NCBI RefSeq assembly: GCF_001426505.1
Contig: NZ_LMEV01000017.1
Location: forward strand, 1,925,816-1,989,815
Direction of reading: 5' to 3'
DNA from: Variovorax sp. Root473
Lineage (GTDB): Bacteria > Pseudomonadota > Gammaproteobacteria > Burkholderiales > Burkholderiaceae_C
Length of the DNA stretch: 64,000 nt
Part shown: positions 1 to 9,884 of the stretch, one piece after another
Layout of the letters: the number at the start of each line of letters is the position of its first letter
Position numbering within the stretch: the first letter of the stretch is position 1
The notes under the pieces: generated by a model
Database searches by the model: none
Told to the model about the DNA's origin: nothing
Seen by the model: the letters and a program-made list of their open reading frames with translations, nothing else
Made by a program: the position numbers and the translations under genes

Positions 1-1637
1 GCGCGCCAGGGAAAGCGCTCTTCCTGCTGTGGACGCGGCAGGTCGACGCAGGCCATGAGCGCGCCCAGGCACAGCACCAGCGCGATGCCGGTCCACACCA
101 GATTGAGCTGGTCGCCCGGCGTCAGCGCTGCACCGCTCAGGGCCGCCATGGCGGCCGCGCCCTGCAGTGCCACGAGCAGCCCGCCGAAGACGCCCACCAG
201 CTTCCAGTGCACCACCGTGCGCGAGCGGTCGAGCCCCTTGGCCGTCACCTTGAACGGATGGCCGAAAGGCTTGAGCATCGCGCGCGCCAGCGTGCCGCTC
301 ACGGCCATCGCCGCCACCAGCTGGCTCACCTCGCTGAACACCGGCAGGCAGCGCCGCTGGCTGATCCAGTAGCTGTAGGCCCAGAACATCATGAGCGACG
401 GCAGGCCGTAGGCGGCAAAGGCCTGCGGTGTCGCATGGAAGGCCGACACGCCCGCATACCAGTACAGCGCGGGCGCCAGCAGGATCAGCACCATGAAAGG
501 CTTGCCCAGCCAGTGCAGCAGCCCGTGCACGAAGTGCAGCCGCGCCGGCAGGCTGTAGCCCCTGCCGAGCAAGGGCCCGTCGGGCAGCAGCGCGAGCTGC
601 ACCGTGCCCAGGCACCAGCGGCTGCGCTGGTTGATGTAGTCGACGATGCTCTCGGCCGACAACCCATTCGACAGCCGCTCGCCGAGCCAGCGCGTGATGC
701 GGCCCTGGCGCAGCAGCAGGTAGGTGGTGTGGATGTCCTCGCACACGCTGCCGACCGGAAACCCGCCCGCCTCGGTGATCGCGTCGCGCCGCACGATGAA
801 CGAGGTGCCCACGCAAAACGCCGAATCGACCGCGTCCTTGGCGGGCTGCAGCACGTCGAAGAACACGCGCTGCTCGTCGACCCAGCTGTCGGTGGCGCGC
901 AGGTTGTGCTGGATAGGGTCGGCGTTGTAATAGAACTGCGGCGTCTGCACCAGCCCCACGCGGCGGTCCTCGAACAGGCCGAGCATGCGGTAGACGATCT
1001 GGCGTTGCGGGGCGAAGTCGGCATCGAGCACGAGGATGAACGGCGCATCGGTCACGCCTGCCGACAGGCGCAGGCCGTTGTTGAGGTTGCCGGCCTTGGC
1101 GTGCGTGTTGTCGGGCCGCCGCGCGTAGTGCACGCCGCGGCGCTCGCAGTAGTCGCGCAGCCAGTCGCGACGCGTGTCGTCGAGCACCCAGACGTTCAGC
1201 CGCGGGTAGTCGATGGCCTGCGCGGCGATGATGGTTTTCTCCAGCACGGCCAGCTCTTCGTTGTAGGTGCAGATGAAGACGTCGACCGCCGGCACGTCGT
1301 CACCGCGAGCCCGCAGTGCGGCCTCGCCCCGGTCAGCCTGCGCGCGGTTGTCGCGGCGCCGCATGAGCATGTGGATCGACATCAGCGTGTAAACGATGGC
1401 CATCAGCTCGAAGCACAGGAACACCCACGCGAACAGCGTTTCGAAACCCAGGTCCGACGGCGGCATCGTGGCCACGATGCGCCAGACGGCGTAGCGCAGC
1501 AGCAGCAGCGCGGTCAGCGCGCCGAACAGCACCCGGTGCGTGATGCGTTCGACGCGGGCCCAGGTCATGAGGAGCAAGGCGAGCCCTGCGACCAGTGCGT
1601 TGAGCTGGAACTCCGGTGTGGCGATCAGGCTGGACAT
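1..1637 (-). CDS. Family 2 glycosyltransferase, cellulose synthase-like (3' end outside window)
   Basis: Membrane processive beta-glycosyltransferase of the cellulose synthase type, expected to polymerise a nucleotide-sugar at the inner membrane. About 545 residues are visible and the frame is still open at the window edge. Two or three N-terminal membrane segments are followed by a GT-A domain with FICTYNEE, a DADF (DxD) motif, the VCEDIHTTYLL acid region and QRSRWCLG (the Q/RxxRW motif), then a run of C-terminal membrane helices. The ATG at 1637 overlaps the end of the upstream glycosidase-like gene by 13 bp, so the two are translationally coupled, with an HlyD-like adaptor before them. The polymer made cannot be told from sequence; no PilZ domain or bcs-type subunit is visible in the retained part. 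Confidence 0.85.
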   Translation of the reverse strand, partial: MSSLIATPEFQLNALVAGLALLLMTWARVERITHRVLFGALTALLLLRYAVWRIVATMPPSDLGFETLFAWVFLCFELMAIVYTLMSIHMLMRRRDNRAQADRGEAALRARGDDVPAVDVFICTYNEELAVLEKTIIAAQAIDYPRLNVWVLDDTRRDWLRDYCERRGVHYARRPDNTHAKAGNLNNGLRLSAGVTDAPFILVLDADFAPQRQIVYRMLGLFEDRRVGLVQTPQFYYNADPIQHNLRATDSWVDEQRVFFDVLQPAKDAVDSAFCVGTSFIVRRDAITEAGGFPVGSVCEDIHTTYLLLRQGRITRWLGERLSNGLSAESIVDYINQRSRWCLGTVQLALLPDGPLLGRGYSLPARLHFVHGLLHWLGKPFMVLILLAPALYWYAGVSAFHATPQAFAAYGLPSLMMFWAYSYWISQRRCLPVFSEVSQLVAAMAVSGTLARAMLKPFGHPFKVTAKGLDRSRTVVHWKLVGVFGGLLVALQGAAAMAALSGAALTPGDQLNLVWTGIALVLCLGALMACVDLPRPQQEERFPWR

Positions 1638-2950
1638 GATGGAACGGCTCCCGTGGCAATGGTCTTGCCGGTGAAGGGGTTGAAACCCGTGGCGGCCAGG
1701 GCGATCCAGGCGGTCGCGCCCAGGTGCGGCCAGTGGTAGTAGAAGAAATCGGCACCGGTCGAATCCGGACCGATGGCCAGGCCGGTCGAGATGCGCGTGC
1801 CCGGCGTGGCGTAGTACAGGCCGTTGCTGGCGCGCTGTGCCGCGAGCAACTGCCACAGCGCCTCGGGCGCCGCACCCTTGCGGGCCACCAGCGTGGCGGC
1901 GGCCTGCGCGCTGCCTTCGGTCCAGATGCCGTCGGGCTCGCGCGAGAAACCATAGCCCGCGCCGGAGCGGTGGTGCTTCTCGACCCAATCGAGGCTGCGC
2001 ACCCAGGCGCACGAGCCTTCGGGCGCCGCGAGCAACGGCCACAGCTGCGCATCGAGGCCGGAGCCTTCGGTGGAGACGGTGGCGCCATCCTCCCTGGTGC
2101 CGATGTGGAAGCGCTGCTCCGACGGGTTCCACATGCGGCCCACGAAATCGAGCGCGGTGCGCGCCTGCCTTTGCTCCGCCGCATCGGGCTGGCCCTCGGC
2201 ACGCACCGCCCGTGCGGTCCACGCCGCCGCCATGGCGATGTCCAGGTTGTGCTCGGTCGACTTCCAGGTCTGCGCGCGCTGCGCGTTGTCCCAGCCGTGG
2301 CGCCCGCCGTTGTAGCCGTCGGGGCCGTTCCTGGCGCGCGTGTTCTGCTCGGTCCAGGCCAGCAGCCGGCGCGCGGTCGCCAGGTAGGCGGGCGTCGGTT
2401 CGGCCTGGTGCAGGTTCAGCAACAGCAGCGCGGCCCAGGCCACGTTGCCGGTGGCGGTGCTGACCTGGTACGCATCGGCGATCCACTGCTTGCGCCCGGC
2501 GTCCCAGCGGCCGGGCAGCGCGGGCTTTTCCTCGGTGACCGGCCCGGCGCGGTAGGCATTGCGCACGCGGCCATCGGGCGTGGTCTGGTCGTGCGCCACG
2601 GCACGCACCACGGCATCGCCGATGCGCCGGGCGGCAGCGCGGTCGCCGCACGCGAGCAGCGCGATGCCGGCCAGCGCGTTGTCGTAGGTGAAGGCTGCAC
2701 CGGCCAGCGCAGGTTCGAACGGCGGTTCGCCGGACGCATTCGTGGTGCGGTAGCTGGTCAGGAACAGCGGCCCCGCGGCCGCGCCGCCCTGGTCGTGCGC
2801 GACGGCGCGCCGCAACCCGTCGCAGCTGTCGCGCGCAAGGGCCTGCTGCGTGGCACCGGGCGAAGGCGCAGCGACAGCCGCAGCGCCCACCAGCGCGATC
2901 GATGCAGCGACGCAGCGCGCCCTTGCGGCGAGCGACACAGGAATCGGCAT
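1625..2950 (-). CDS. Secreted six-hairpin (alpha/alpha-toroid) glycosidase-like protein
   Basis: About 441 residues. Residues 1-27 form a signal peptide (short charged start, hydrophobic SIALVGAAAVAA, Ala-rich cleavage region). The mature part is rich in paired helices with aromatic motifs typical of six-hairpin glycosidase folds, such as FTYDNALAGIALLA, WKSTEHNLDIAMAAAW, DAQLWPLLA and FFYYHWPHLGATAWIAL. The ATG at 2950 is chosen because a signal peptide follows it directly and it lies 22 bp after the HlyD-like gene stop. Position between an HlyD-like adaptor and a processive glycosyltransferase suggests a periplasmic polysaccharide-trimming or binding role, comparable to the hydrolases found in cellulose and alginate operons. 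No substrate can be assigned and catalytic acids were not identified with confidence. Confidence 0.7.
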   Translation of the reverse strand: MPIPVSLAARARCVAASIALVGAAAVAAPSPGATQQALARDSCDGLRRAVAHDQGGAAAGPLFLTSYRTTNASGEPPFEPALAGAAFTYDNALAGIALLACGDRAAARRIGDAVVRAVAHDQTTPDGRVRNAYRAGPVTEEKPALPGRWDAGRKQWIADAYQVSTATGNVAWAALLLLNLHQAEPTPAYLATARRLLAWTEQNTRARNGPDGYNGGRHGWDNAQRAQTWKSTEHNLDIAMAAAWTARAVRAEGQPDAAEQRQARTALDFVGRMWNPSEQRFHIGTREDGATVSTEGSGLDAQLWPLLAAPEGSCAWVRSLDWVEKHHRSGAGYGFSREPDGIWTEGSAQAAATLVARKGAAPEALWQLLAAQRASNGLYYATPGTRISTGLAIGPDSTGADFFYYHWPHLGATAWIALAATGFNPFTGKTIATGAVPSCPA

Positions 2951-2972
2951 GGCGTTCTCACCTGCTGTGCGC

Positions 2973-4262
2973 TCAGGCCTTGGCCAGGCTGGCCGACACC
3001 ACCTTGCCCGGCACGCACAAGGTCTGGCGGCTTCCGTCCTCGGACTTCGGCGGCTCGGCCGACTCGATGCGCGCCACTGCGTAGATGGAGCCCTGCTCGG
3101 CATAGGGGAACGGCACGCTGTAGGTGCTCTGCAGCGCATCCGAGGCCACGGGCAGCAGCTGCTCCACGCGCGCCGGCACCGCGACGTTCTCCGCCACCTT
3201 CACGTCGAGCTTCGAGCCCACGCTCAGGCGCTTGGCCAGCCGCGCGGGGAAGACGGCGATGACGCCGATGCGGCTGCAGTCGGTCACGCGCACCAGCGAA
3301 GAGCCCGCCGTCACGTACGCGCCCTCGGGCGCCAGCACCGTGTGCACCATGCCGGGCTGGGTCGCCTTGACCTCGTAGGCGGCGAGCTTCTCGACGCGGC
3401 GTCGCTCTTCTTCCTCGAGCTGCGAGATCTGCCTGAGCTGCTTGTAGATCGCGGTGCCGTCCTGGCGTGCGCGGTCGGTGCTGTTGCGCAGCGCTTCACG
3501 CCGGCTCGCGAGCGTCTGGAACAGGCTGTTGCCGCCGGTGCCGACGAAGGCGCCCTGCCCCGCGCTCACCACGGTCTGCGCCTGCCCCGCAAAGGCTTGC
3601 TCGGCCACCGCGGCAGCGGCGCGTGCCGTGCTCAACTGGGCTTCGGCCGCGTTCATCACCTGTTCGCTGATGGCGCCTTCCTTCAGCAACGCTTCGTTGG
3701 TGCGCACCTTGTTCTCCTGCTCGGCGACCATGCTGTGCGCCACGTCGCGCTGGCGCTGCGCGATCTCCCAGGCGTCCCAGGTCTGCGCGAGCGAAGCCTG
3801 CCGGGTCACCTGCGCCTGCTGGCCGATGGCGCGCATCTCCTGGTTGTCGGACTTGTACTGGTTGCCCAGTTGCGCGAGCTGGCTCTGCAAGCCCAGGCGC
3901 TGCGTGGTCAGCGTGGTGAGGATCTCCTGGCTGACGGTGGGGTTGCGCACGGTGGCCACCAGCGTGCCGGGCAGCACCGCGTGGCCCGAGCGCACCGCCA
4001 TCTGCGTCACCACGCCATTGATCGGCGAGGTGACGATGCCGACCGGCGCCTGCAGCACGGCGCGCGTGGCCTGCGAGGACAACAGCGGCTCGACCAGCGT
4101 GGCCACCATCAGCCACAGCACGAAGGCCAGCAGCGCATAGCCTGCGACCTTGGGAACGACGGCGCCTCGCTGCTGGCGCTGCCCCCGGGCCCGCGCGGCA
4201 CGCGCATGCGGCCGGGTGCGGCCCGGTTTCGACGGGGAAGGAATGGGTCTGAGCACTCGCAT
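2973..4262 (-). CDS. HlyD-family membrane fusion / polysaccharide export adaptor
   Basis: About 429 residues. An Arg-rich cytoplasmic N terminus is followed by one membrane helix at about residues 38-60 (AGYALLAFVLWLMVATLV). Then comes a split biotinyl-lipoyl-like half-motif (VTSPINGVVTQMAVRSGHAVLPGTLVATV), a long Gln/Ala/Glu-rich coiled-coil hairpin, and the second half-motif (VKATQPGMVHTVLAPEGAYVTAGSSLVRV) with a beta-barrel domain. This is the standard HlyD/EmrA/Alg44-like periplasmic adaptor plan. The ATG at 4262 has AGGTGG just upstream and places the membrane helix at the usual position; longer upstream reading lacks conserved features. First gene of a three-gene operon with the glycosidase-like and glycosyltransferase genes, so it probably links polymer synthesis to export or modification. 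Confidence 0.85.
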   Translation of the reverse strand: MRVLRPIPSPSKPGRTRPHARAARARGQRQQRGAVVPKVAGYALLAFVLWLMVATLVEPLLSSQATRAVLQAPVGIVTSPINGVVTQMAVRSGHAVLPGTLVATVRNPTVSQEILTTLTTQRLGLQSQLAQLGNQYKSDNQEMRAIGQQAQVTRQASLAQTWDAWEIAQRQRDVAHSMVAEQENKVRTNEALLKEGAISEQVMNAAEAQLSTARAAAAVAEQAFAGQAQTVVSAGQGAFVGTGGNSLFQTLASRREALRNSTDRARQDGTAIYKQLRQISQLEEEERRRVEKLAAYEVKATQPGMVHTVLAPEGAYVTAGSSLVRVTDCSRIGVIAVFPARLAKRLSVGSKLDVKVAENVAVPARVEQLLPVASDALQSTYSVPFPYAEQGSIYAVARIESAEPPKSEDGSRQTLCVPGKVVSASLAKA

Positions 4263-4748
4263 AGCCACCTCTTGAAAACGTCGATGGCCTGCCCTTTGCG
4301 GCAGGCCTTCGGATGAAGAAAGAGACCTGGCGCGACCCTCCCGGATCGCCCTCCGCGTCTTCGATTTCTCGTGCTGCGGTGCAATAAAGGTACGCCCAAA
4401 GCGTCGGCCGCCGTGCTTCCGGGCGCAACAAGATGTGCAAACTTCACATCTACTTTGGGGCCCTGAACTGGGCACAGTCCTACATTGGTTTCGATGGCCC
4501 GGGGGTTGACACGCACGGGGCGCATCGACACGCCGGAATGCCGCGCGATCGCGCTTGTCTCGAAGCCCGCAAGCGCCGCCGACGGTGCCCGCGCGCGACG
4601 CCATCAGCCCGCCGCGCGACGCCGACCCGGCGGCGTGCGCACCGCGCTCAACAGGCCGTAACGATATTGGCGCGAATGGTCACAGCCGCCGCGAGGCCCT
4701 GTGGCGGGCACGCATCAGCGCGCGCCATGGCGCGACGAGGGTGCAGTC
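4263..4748. other. Intergenic region upstream of the HlyD-led operon
   Basis: 486 bp between the end of malQ-treY and the start of the HlyD-like gene, both on the minus strand. It must hold the downstream operon's promoter and probably a terminator for the trehalose cluster, but I could not pick a convincing -35/-10 pair or a stem with a T-run. The half nearer the HlyD gene (about 4340-4500) is less GC-rich than the rest, as promoters often are here. No small gene with a good ribosome binding site was seen. Confidence 0.4.
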
Positions 4749-7700
4749 TCAGCGGGGTGCGCGGGCAGCCTGGAAAGCCGCCCACGGCATGCGTCGAAGC
4801 GCATCGCCCAGGTCGATGCGGCCGTCCGCGGCGGTCAGGGACTCGCCCGTCAGCAAGTCCTCGAGTGTCACCCGCTGCAGGCCGTCGGGCAGGCGCACCG
4901 TCGTGCCCTGCCATGCCGGCGCATCGGGGAGCGCCGGCGCGGCGTGATCGCCTGCGCTGCGATGCGACAGCACGGCGAACAGGCGCCCCGTGATGACCAC
5001 GAGCATCCGCCCTTCGTGGCGGCGCGCGAACGCCACGACATGCCGCGCCAGTGGGCCCTCGACCTGCAGCGGCTCGTAGCTGCCCTCGCGAAACAGCAAG
5101 GGCTGCGCGCGCCGCAACGACAGCAGCCGCCAGATGAACCACAGCTTCGCGCGGCCGTCGTGCGGTGCATCGACCATCGCGCGCACCTGCGCCGCGAGAT
5201 CGCCTTGCCCTTCCATCGCCTGCAAAGCCGCCAGCCGTTCTTCGCGCAGGGCGTAGTCCACCGGCCGCCGGTTGTCCGGATCGACCAGGCTCAGCTCGAT
5301 GAGTTCGCTGCCCTGGTAGAGATCGGGCACGCCGGGCGAGCTGTATTTCAGCAAGGTGAGCGTGAGGCCGTTCCAGGCGCCGAACCACGCGAGCGTGTCG
5401 GCCAGCCGCTGGATGTCCGCAAGGCAGCCGTTCGTGGCCGGATCGGCCAGCAGAGCGCGCACGAAACCTTCGAGGCCGGCCTCGTAGTCGGCATCGGGCT
5501 GCGACCAGCGCGTGCGCAGCTTGGCTTCGCGCGCGGCCTTCTGCATGTATTGCCACATGCGGTCGCTGAAGCCCGGCGCGGTGTCGGCGTCCAGGCCGCC
5601 CACGGGCAGCGTGCCCAGCAGCGTCTGGTAGAGCAGGTACTCGTCGGTGCGCGATGGCGCTTCGCCGCTGGCCAGCCGGGGTCGCGCACTGCGGCACAGG
5701 CCGTGCCAGCGCGCGAGCGCCTGCATCCATTCCTCGGGCATCTCGGACAGCACGTCGATGCGATGGCGCACGTCTTCCGAGCGCTTGTTGTCGTGCGTCG
5801 AAGTCGCGAGCATCGTGTGCGGCCAGCGCCGCGCGCGGTCGGCACTCGCCGCATGGAAGGCCTCGACCTCGATGCCGAAGCGGTCGGGTTCGCCACCCAC
5901 CTCGTTGAGCGCACTGAGTGGAAAGTAGCGGTAGAACGCCGTGTCCTCCACGCCCTTGGCCGCCACCGGTGCGCTGAACTGCTGGAAGCGCACCGCGAAG
6001 CGCCGCACCTGTTCGCCGAGCGCGGCCGGGGCTGATGCGACGGCCTCGCCGCGCAACGCGCTGCGCACGAAGTCGAACACCGAGCGGTCGGCATCGCCGC
6101 TGTGCTGCGTCGCCTGGTTCACGGCCTGGTTCACGGCCTCGTCGATGAAGCGCGCGTCCTGTGCGGACGGCCCCTCGACGATGTAGGTCCGGTAGACCGG
6201 CATGCACGCGCCGACCTCGGCCAGCGCGCGGCGCAGTGCATTGAGCGTGTAGTCGCGCGTGCGGCGGTCGGCCCGCGCGATGCGCAGCAGCTCGGTGGAG
6301 AGCACGTTCAGTTCCGACGAAAGCGCATTGCGCATCACCTCGCGCCGTCCCGCGCGGCACACCGCGGCGAAGTCGTCCGTCTCGCCGGTGAAGCGCTGCC
6401 AGGCATGCAGCACGGCGGACTCGGCCGTGGAGTCGACGAGCACGCCGTTGGCCACGTTCGCAAAGCGGTAGCCGGTGGTGCCGTGCACGTGCCAGCTGTC
6501 GGGCACGTCTTCGTGCGCACCGGCGATCTTCTCGGCCACCACGTACAGCGGGCGTGCCGGACGGCCGTCAGCCTCGTGCGGCGGCAGCACCAGGCCGGCG
6601 CGGCGCGCATAGCCTTCCTGCAGCTTGCGGAAGTAGTCCGCGGGGTCGTACAGGCCGTCGGGGTGGTCGATGCGCAGGCCGTCGACCACCCCAGCGGCCG
6701 CGAGGTCGAGCGCGAACGACTGCGTGGCCTCGAACACCTCGTCGCGCTCCATGCGCACGGCCGCCAGGTCGTTGATGTCGAAGAAGCGGCGGTAGTTGAT
6801 TTCGTCCGCCGCCACGCGCCAGTGTGCGAGCCGGTAGGCCTGCGCCTCGATGAGCCGGTGCAGCGCATCGCGCGCGTCGGGCTGGGCCAGGTTCAGCTCG
6901 GCCACCGACGCCGCGAGCGCTTGCGCGACCGCCGGATGTCGCTGCGCCAGCCGCGCGAGCCGGGCCTTGAGAAGTTCCTTGTCGCGCACGCGCTCGGCCC
7001 GCGCCTGCGCTGCGTCCGTGTCGCGCGGCGGCAGGTGCCCGAACGCGGTCGACAGGCTCGCGAGCCGGGCGCACGCCGGCGCATCGCCCAGCCGCGCAAG
7101 CGCACGTTCAAGCACGAAGGGATAGCTCTCGGGTGCCAGCGGAAAGCGATGCGCGTAGTAGCGGACGGCCAGGCTGCCGGTCTCGCCTTCGAAGCGCAGC
7201 ACCAGCTCGCCGTTGTCCAGCGCCTCGCCGTAGTGCACGCCCAGCACGGGCAGCAGCACCTTGCCGGTCAGCTCGACGTTGAGCGGCTGCCAGTCGATGT
7301 CGAAGTACGGCGCGAACCGCGAGGCCGGGCCGTTTTCCAGCACGTCCATCCACCACGCGTTGTCGGCGCCGAACACGCCCATGTGGTTGGGCACCATGTC
7401 CAGCAGCTGGCCGAGGCCGTGGGCCTTCAGCGCCTCGACGAAGCGCGCAAAGCCTGCTTCACCGCCGAGCTCGGGGTTGACCTGCGCATGCGCGACCACG
7501 TCGTAGCCGTGCATGCTGCCTGCGCGGGCGCGCTGGATCGGCGAGCAGTACACATGGCTCACGCCGAGCTGCGCGAGGTAAGGCAGCACGCGGATCGCGT
7601 CGTCGAAGCCGAAGCCCTTGTGGAACTGCAGCCGGTATGTGGCGCGCGGCACGCGGGTCTGCAGGCCGGCCGATTCGCCACCGGCTTCGGCCTTGCGAGG

Positions 7701-9884
7701 ACGCGCCGCCCGCAGGGCTTCTCCCAGTGCGCGCATGCGCTCGCCCCCCACGAGGGCCGCGACCGGCTCGGGCAGCTTGCGCCGCCAGTTCGGGTGCGTG
7801 TCGACGGTGCCGGGCAGGTTGGCCTGCGCGACCACGCCGGCCACGTCTTCGAGCTGCACCATCATCAGCGCCGACGGCGTGGCCGCGAGAAAGGCGTGCG
7901 CCGCTTCGACGAGTCGCGCCGACGGCAGCGCGCCGCCCGCCGCATGCGCCACCTCCTCGCGCGACAGCAGGCCCGCCTGCTGCAGCGCCTGCATCAATGC
8001 GATGCGCTCCTTCGCGCGGTCCATGAGCTGCTGGTCGAACACCGCGGGGTCGGGGAACAGGTCGAGCGCGAGACGTTCGCGCAGGTCGGCGGCAGTCCAC
8101 CAGCCGGCGAAGGTCGCGAGGTCGTGCGTGCCGATCGCGACCAGCGCGGCGGCCGGGTAGGCCTCGGGCGGCTTGAAGCGGCCGCTGTCGTGCTGCGTCT
8201 CGAAATACAGCAGGCGGTACGAGAGCACGTCGGCCTGCGCGAGCGCCTCGCGCACCGCGTCCTCGACCGTGCCCAGGTCTTCGCCCACGACCATGCAGCG
8301 GTTGCGATGGCTTTCGATCGCCACGATGGCGAGCAACTCGTCCAGCGGATAGGACACGTACGCGCCCTCGCGCGCGCTCGCGCCGCGCGGAATCCAGAAC
8401 AGCCGCATCAACCCCATCACGTGGTCGATGCGCAGCGCGCCCGCGCCACGCATGGCGGCGCGCAGCGTCTCGAGGAAGAAGCGATGGCCATCGGCGCGCA
8501 GGCGGTCGGGGCGCAGTGGCGGCAGGCCCCAGCCCTGGCCGGCGGGGTTGAATTCGTCGGGCGGTGCGCCCACGCTGGCGCCTTGTGCGAACACGGCTTG
8601 CGCGCCCCAGGCGTCGGAGCCGGCGCGGTCCACCGACACCGCCAGGTCCATGTACAGGCCGATGCCCATGCCGAGCGCATCGCAACGCGCCGCCACGCGC
8701 GCCAGCTGCCGCGCCGCCACCCACTGCAGGTACTGGTGGAACTGCACGCGCGGTGCATGCGCCACGGCGAACGCGGTCACCTCGGCCGAGCCGGGGTCGC
8801 GGTAAGCGGCGGGCCAGTCGTGCCAGTCCCACGCGCCGCCTTCGCTCGCGAGGAAGTGCGCCTGCAGCGTTTCGAACAGCGCGTGCTGGCGCAGCGCTTC
8901 GCCGCCCTGCGCAACGAAGGCGAGGAACGCGCGGCCGGTCTCGCTCGGGGCGCCGTCCTCGGGAAGGTGCCGCGCGCAGAAATGCGTGAAGAGCAGCGCA
9001 AGCACCTCGAACTTCGCGGCCGCCACGCCGGCGTGGTCGACCAGCGGGCTGGCACGCAACGCGGCGAGCCACGCCTGGAAGTCGGGCGACTGCACACGCT
9101 CGCGCGCCGCATCGCAGGTCCCGAAGCCTTCCACTGCTTCCACATCGATGCACAGCACGTTGAGCTGCTGGCGCGACGACGGGCTGTACGGGCTCGTGTG
9201 CAGCGGCGTGCTCGCGAACAGCGCATGCAGCGGGTTGAGTCCGATCACGTCGACTCCCTGCGCCGCCATGCGCACGGCCAGGTCTTCCAGGTCGCCGAAG
9301 TCGCCGATGCCCCAGTTGCTCGGCGAGCGCAGGCTGTACAGCTGCACGGCGGGCCCCCAGACGCGCCGGCCGTTGCGCACTGCGGGCGGCCGGTAGCAGC
9401 GGCCCGGCGAGGCCAGCACGCGGGTCTCGCCGGGCAGCCCTTCGATGCGCAGGCAGTGGTAGCCGGCTTCGAGTGCCAGCGGCACCCGCAGCGTGCGCTG
9501 GCACCAGGCGACGCCGTCGATGTCGGTGCGGTCGGTTTCCGCGAAGGCGTGGGCATCGGCCTCGCCTTCCACCTCGCGGCCGTGCGCGTCCGCGAGCTGC
9601 CAGCGCAGCCGCGCCATCGACGCCGGCATCCGCAGCGGCACCGACCATGCGGCGCTGCCGGCCTGCACGACCTGCACCGGCGGCAGCGCCTGCGCCCAGC
9701 GCGCACGGTGGGCCGCGGCCAGCGCGGGGCCCGCATCGTCCGTGGTGTCGAGCCGCACGCCGAACTCGGCCAGCAGGGCGATCAGGCTGTCGGTGGAGGC
9801 CTCGCGCCGGACGCCGAAGGCGTCGAAGTAGCCGGTCGCGATGCCGAAGTGCGCGCACAGCTGGCGGAAGGCGTCATTCACCAT
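4749..9884 (-). CDS. malQ-treY: MalQ-TreY fusion: 4-alpha-glucanotransferase / malto-oligosyltrehalose synthase
   Basis: A 1711-residue two-enzyme protein. Residues about 1-715 are amylomaltase (GH77): the N-terminal module is followed by GPAVQLYSLRSPSNWGIGDFGDL, the nucleophile motif ALRIDHVMGLMRLFWIPRG and the acid motif VVGEDLGTVEDAV. After a short linker, residues about 742-1711 are malto-oligosyltrehalose synthase (GH13): TYRLQFHKGFGFDDA, SPIQRARAGSMHGYDVV, the nucleophile motif GLRIDHPDGLYDP, VVAEKIAG and PGVPDLYQGSE. MalQ rearranges maltodextrins; TreY converts the reducing-end alpha-1,4 bond to alpha,alpha-1,1 for TreZ to cleave. The ATG at 9884 overlaps the treZ end by 11 bp. It is the last gene of the glucan/trehalose cluster. 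No frameshift or stop lies at the junction, so it is one translated fusion. Confidence 0.93.
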   Translation of the reverse strand: MVNDAFRQLCAHFGIATGYFDAFGVRREASTDSLIALLAEFGVRLDTTDDAGPALAAAHRARWAQALPPVQVVQAGSAAWSVPLRMPASMARLRWQLADAHGREVEGEADAHAFAETDRTDIDGVAWCQRTLRVPLALEAGYHCLRIEGLPGETRVLASPGRCYRPPAVRNGRRVWGPAVQLYSLRSPSNWGIGDFGDLEDLAVRMAAQGVDVIGLNPLHALFASTPLHTSPYSPSSRQQLNVLCIDVEAVEGFGTCDAARERVQSPDFQAWLAALRASPLVDHAGVAAAKFEVLALLFTHFCARHLPEDGAPSETGRAFLAFVAQGGEALRQHALFETLQAHFLASEGGAWDWHDWPAAYRDPGSAEVTAFAVAHAPRVQFHQYLQWVAARQLARVAARCDALGMGIGLYMDLAVSVDRAGSDAWGAQAVFAQGASVGAPPDEFNPAGQGWGLPPLRPDRLRADGHRFFLETLRAAMRGAGALRIDHVMGLMRLFWIPRGASAREGAYVSYPLDELLAIVAIESHRNRCMVVGEDLGTVEDAVREALAQADVLSYRLLYFETQHDSGRFKPPEAYPAAALVAIGTHDLATFAGWWTAADLRERLALDLFPDPAVFDQQLMDRAKERIALMQALQQAGLLSREEVAHAAGGALPSARLVEAAHAFLAATPSALMMVQLEDVAGVVAQANLPGTVDTHPNWRRKLPEPVAALVGGERMRALGEALRAARPRKAEAGGESAGLQTRVPRATYRLQFHKGFGFDDAIRVLPYLAQLGVSHVYCSPIQRARAGSMHGYDVVAHAQVNPELGGEAGFARFVEALKAHGLGQLLDMVPNHMGVFGADNAWWMDVLENGPASRFAPYFDIDWQPLNVELTGKVLLPVLGVHYGEALDNGELVLRFEGETGSLAVRYYAHRFPLAPESYPFVLERALARLGDAPACARLASLSTAFGHLPPRDTDAAQARAERVRDKELLKARLARLAQRHPAVAQALAASVAELNLAQPDARDALHRLIEAQAYRLAHWRVAADEINYRRFFDINDLAAVRMERDEVFEATQSFALDLAAAGVVDGLRIDHPDGLYDPADYFRKLQEGYARRAGLVLPPHEADGRPARPLYVVAEKIAGAHEDVPDSWHVHGTTGYRFANVANGVLVDSTAESAVLHAWQRFTGETDDFAAVCRAGRREVMRNALSSELNVLSTELLRIARADRRTRDYTLNALRRALAEVGACMPVYRTYIVEGPSAQDARFIDEAVNQAVNQATQHSGDADRSVFDFVRSALRGEAVASAPAALGEQVRRFAVRFQQFSAPVAAKGVEDTAFYRYFPLSALNEVGGEPDRFGIEVEAFHAASADRARRWPHTMLATSTHDNKRSEDVRHRIDVLSEMPEEWMQALARWHGLCRSARPRLASGEAPSRTDEYLLYQTLLGTLPVGGLDADTAPGFSDRMWQYMQKAAREAKLRTRWSQPDADYEAGLEGFVRALLADPATNGCLADIQRLADTLAWFGAWNGLTLTLLKYSSPGVPDLYQGSELIELSLVDPDNRRPVDYALREERLAALQAMEGQGDLAAQVRAMVDAPHDGRAKLWFIWRLLSLRRAQPLLFREGSYEPLQVEGPLARHVVAFARRHEGRMLVVITGRLFAVLSHRSAGDHAAPALPDAPAWQGTTVRLPDGLQRVTLEDLLTGESLTAADGRIDLGDALRRMPWAAFQAARAPR

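Noticed and set aside
207..1739. 510-codon plus-strand frame opposite the glycosyltransferase
   Set aside because: The minus frame has DxD and QRSRW motifs; the plus frame is low-complexity His/Arg/Gln.
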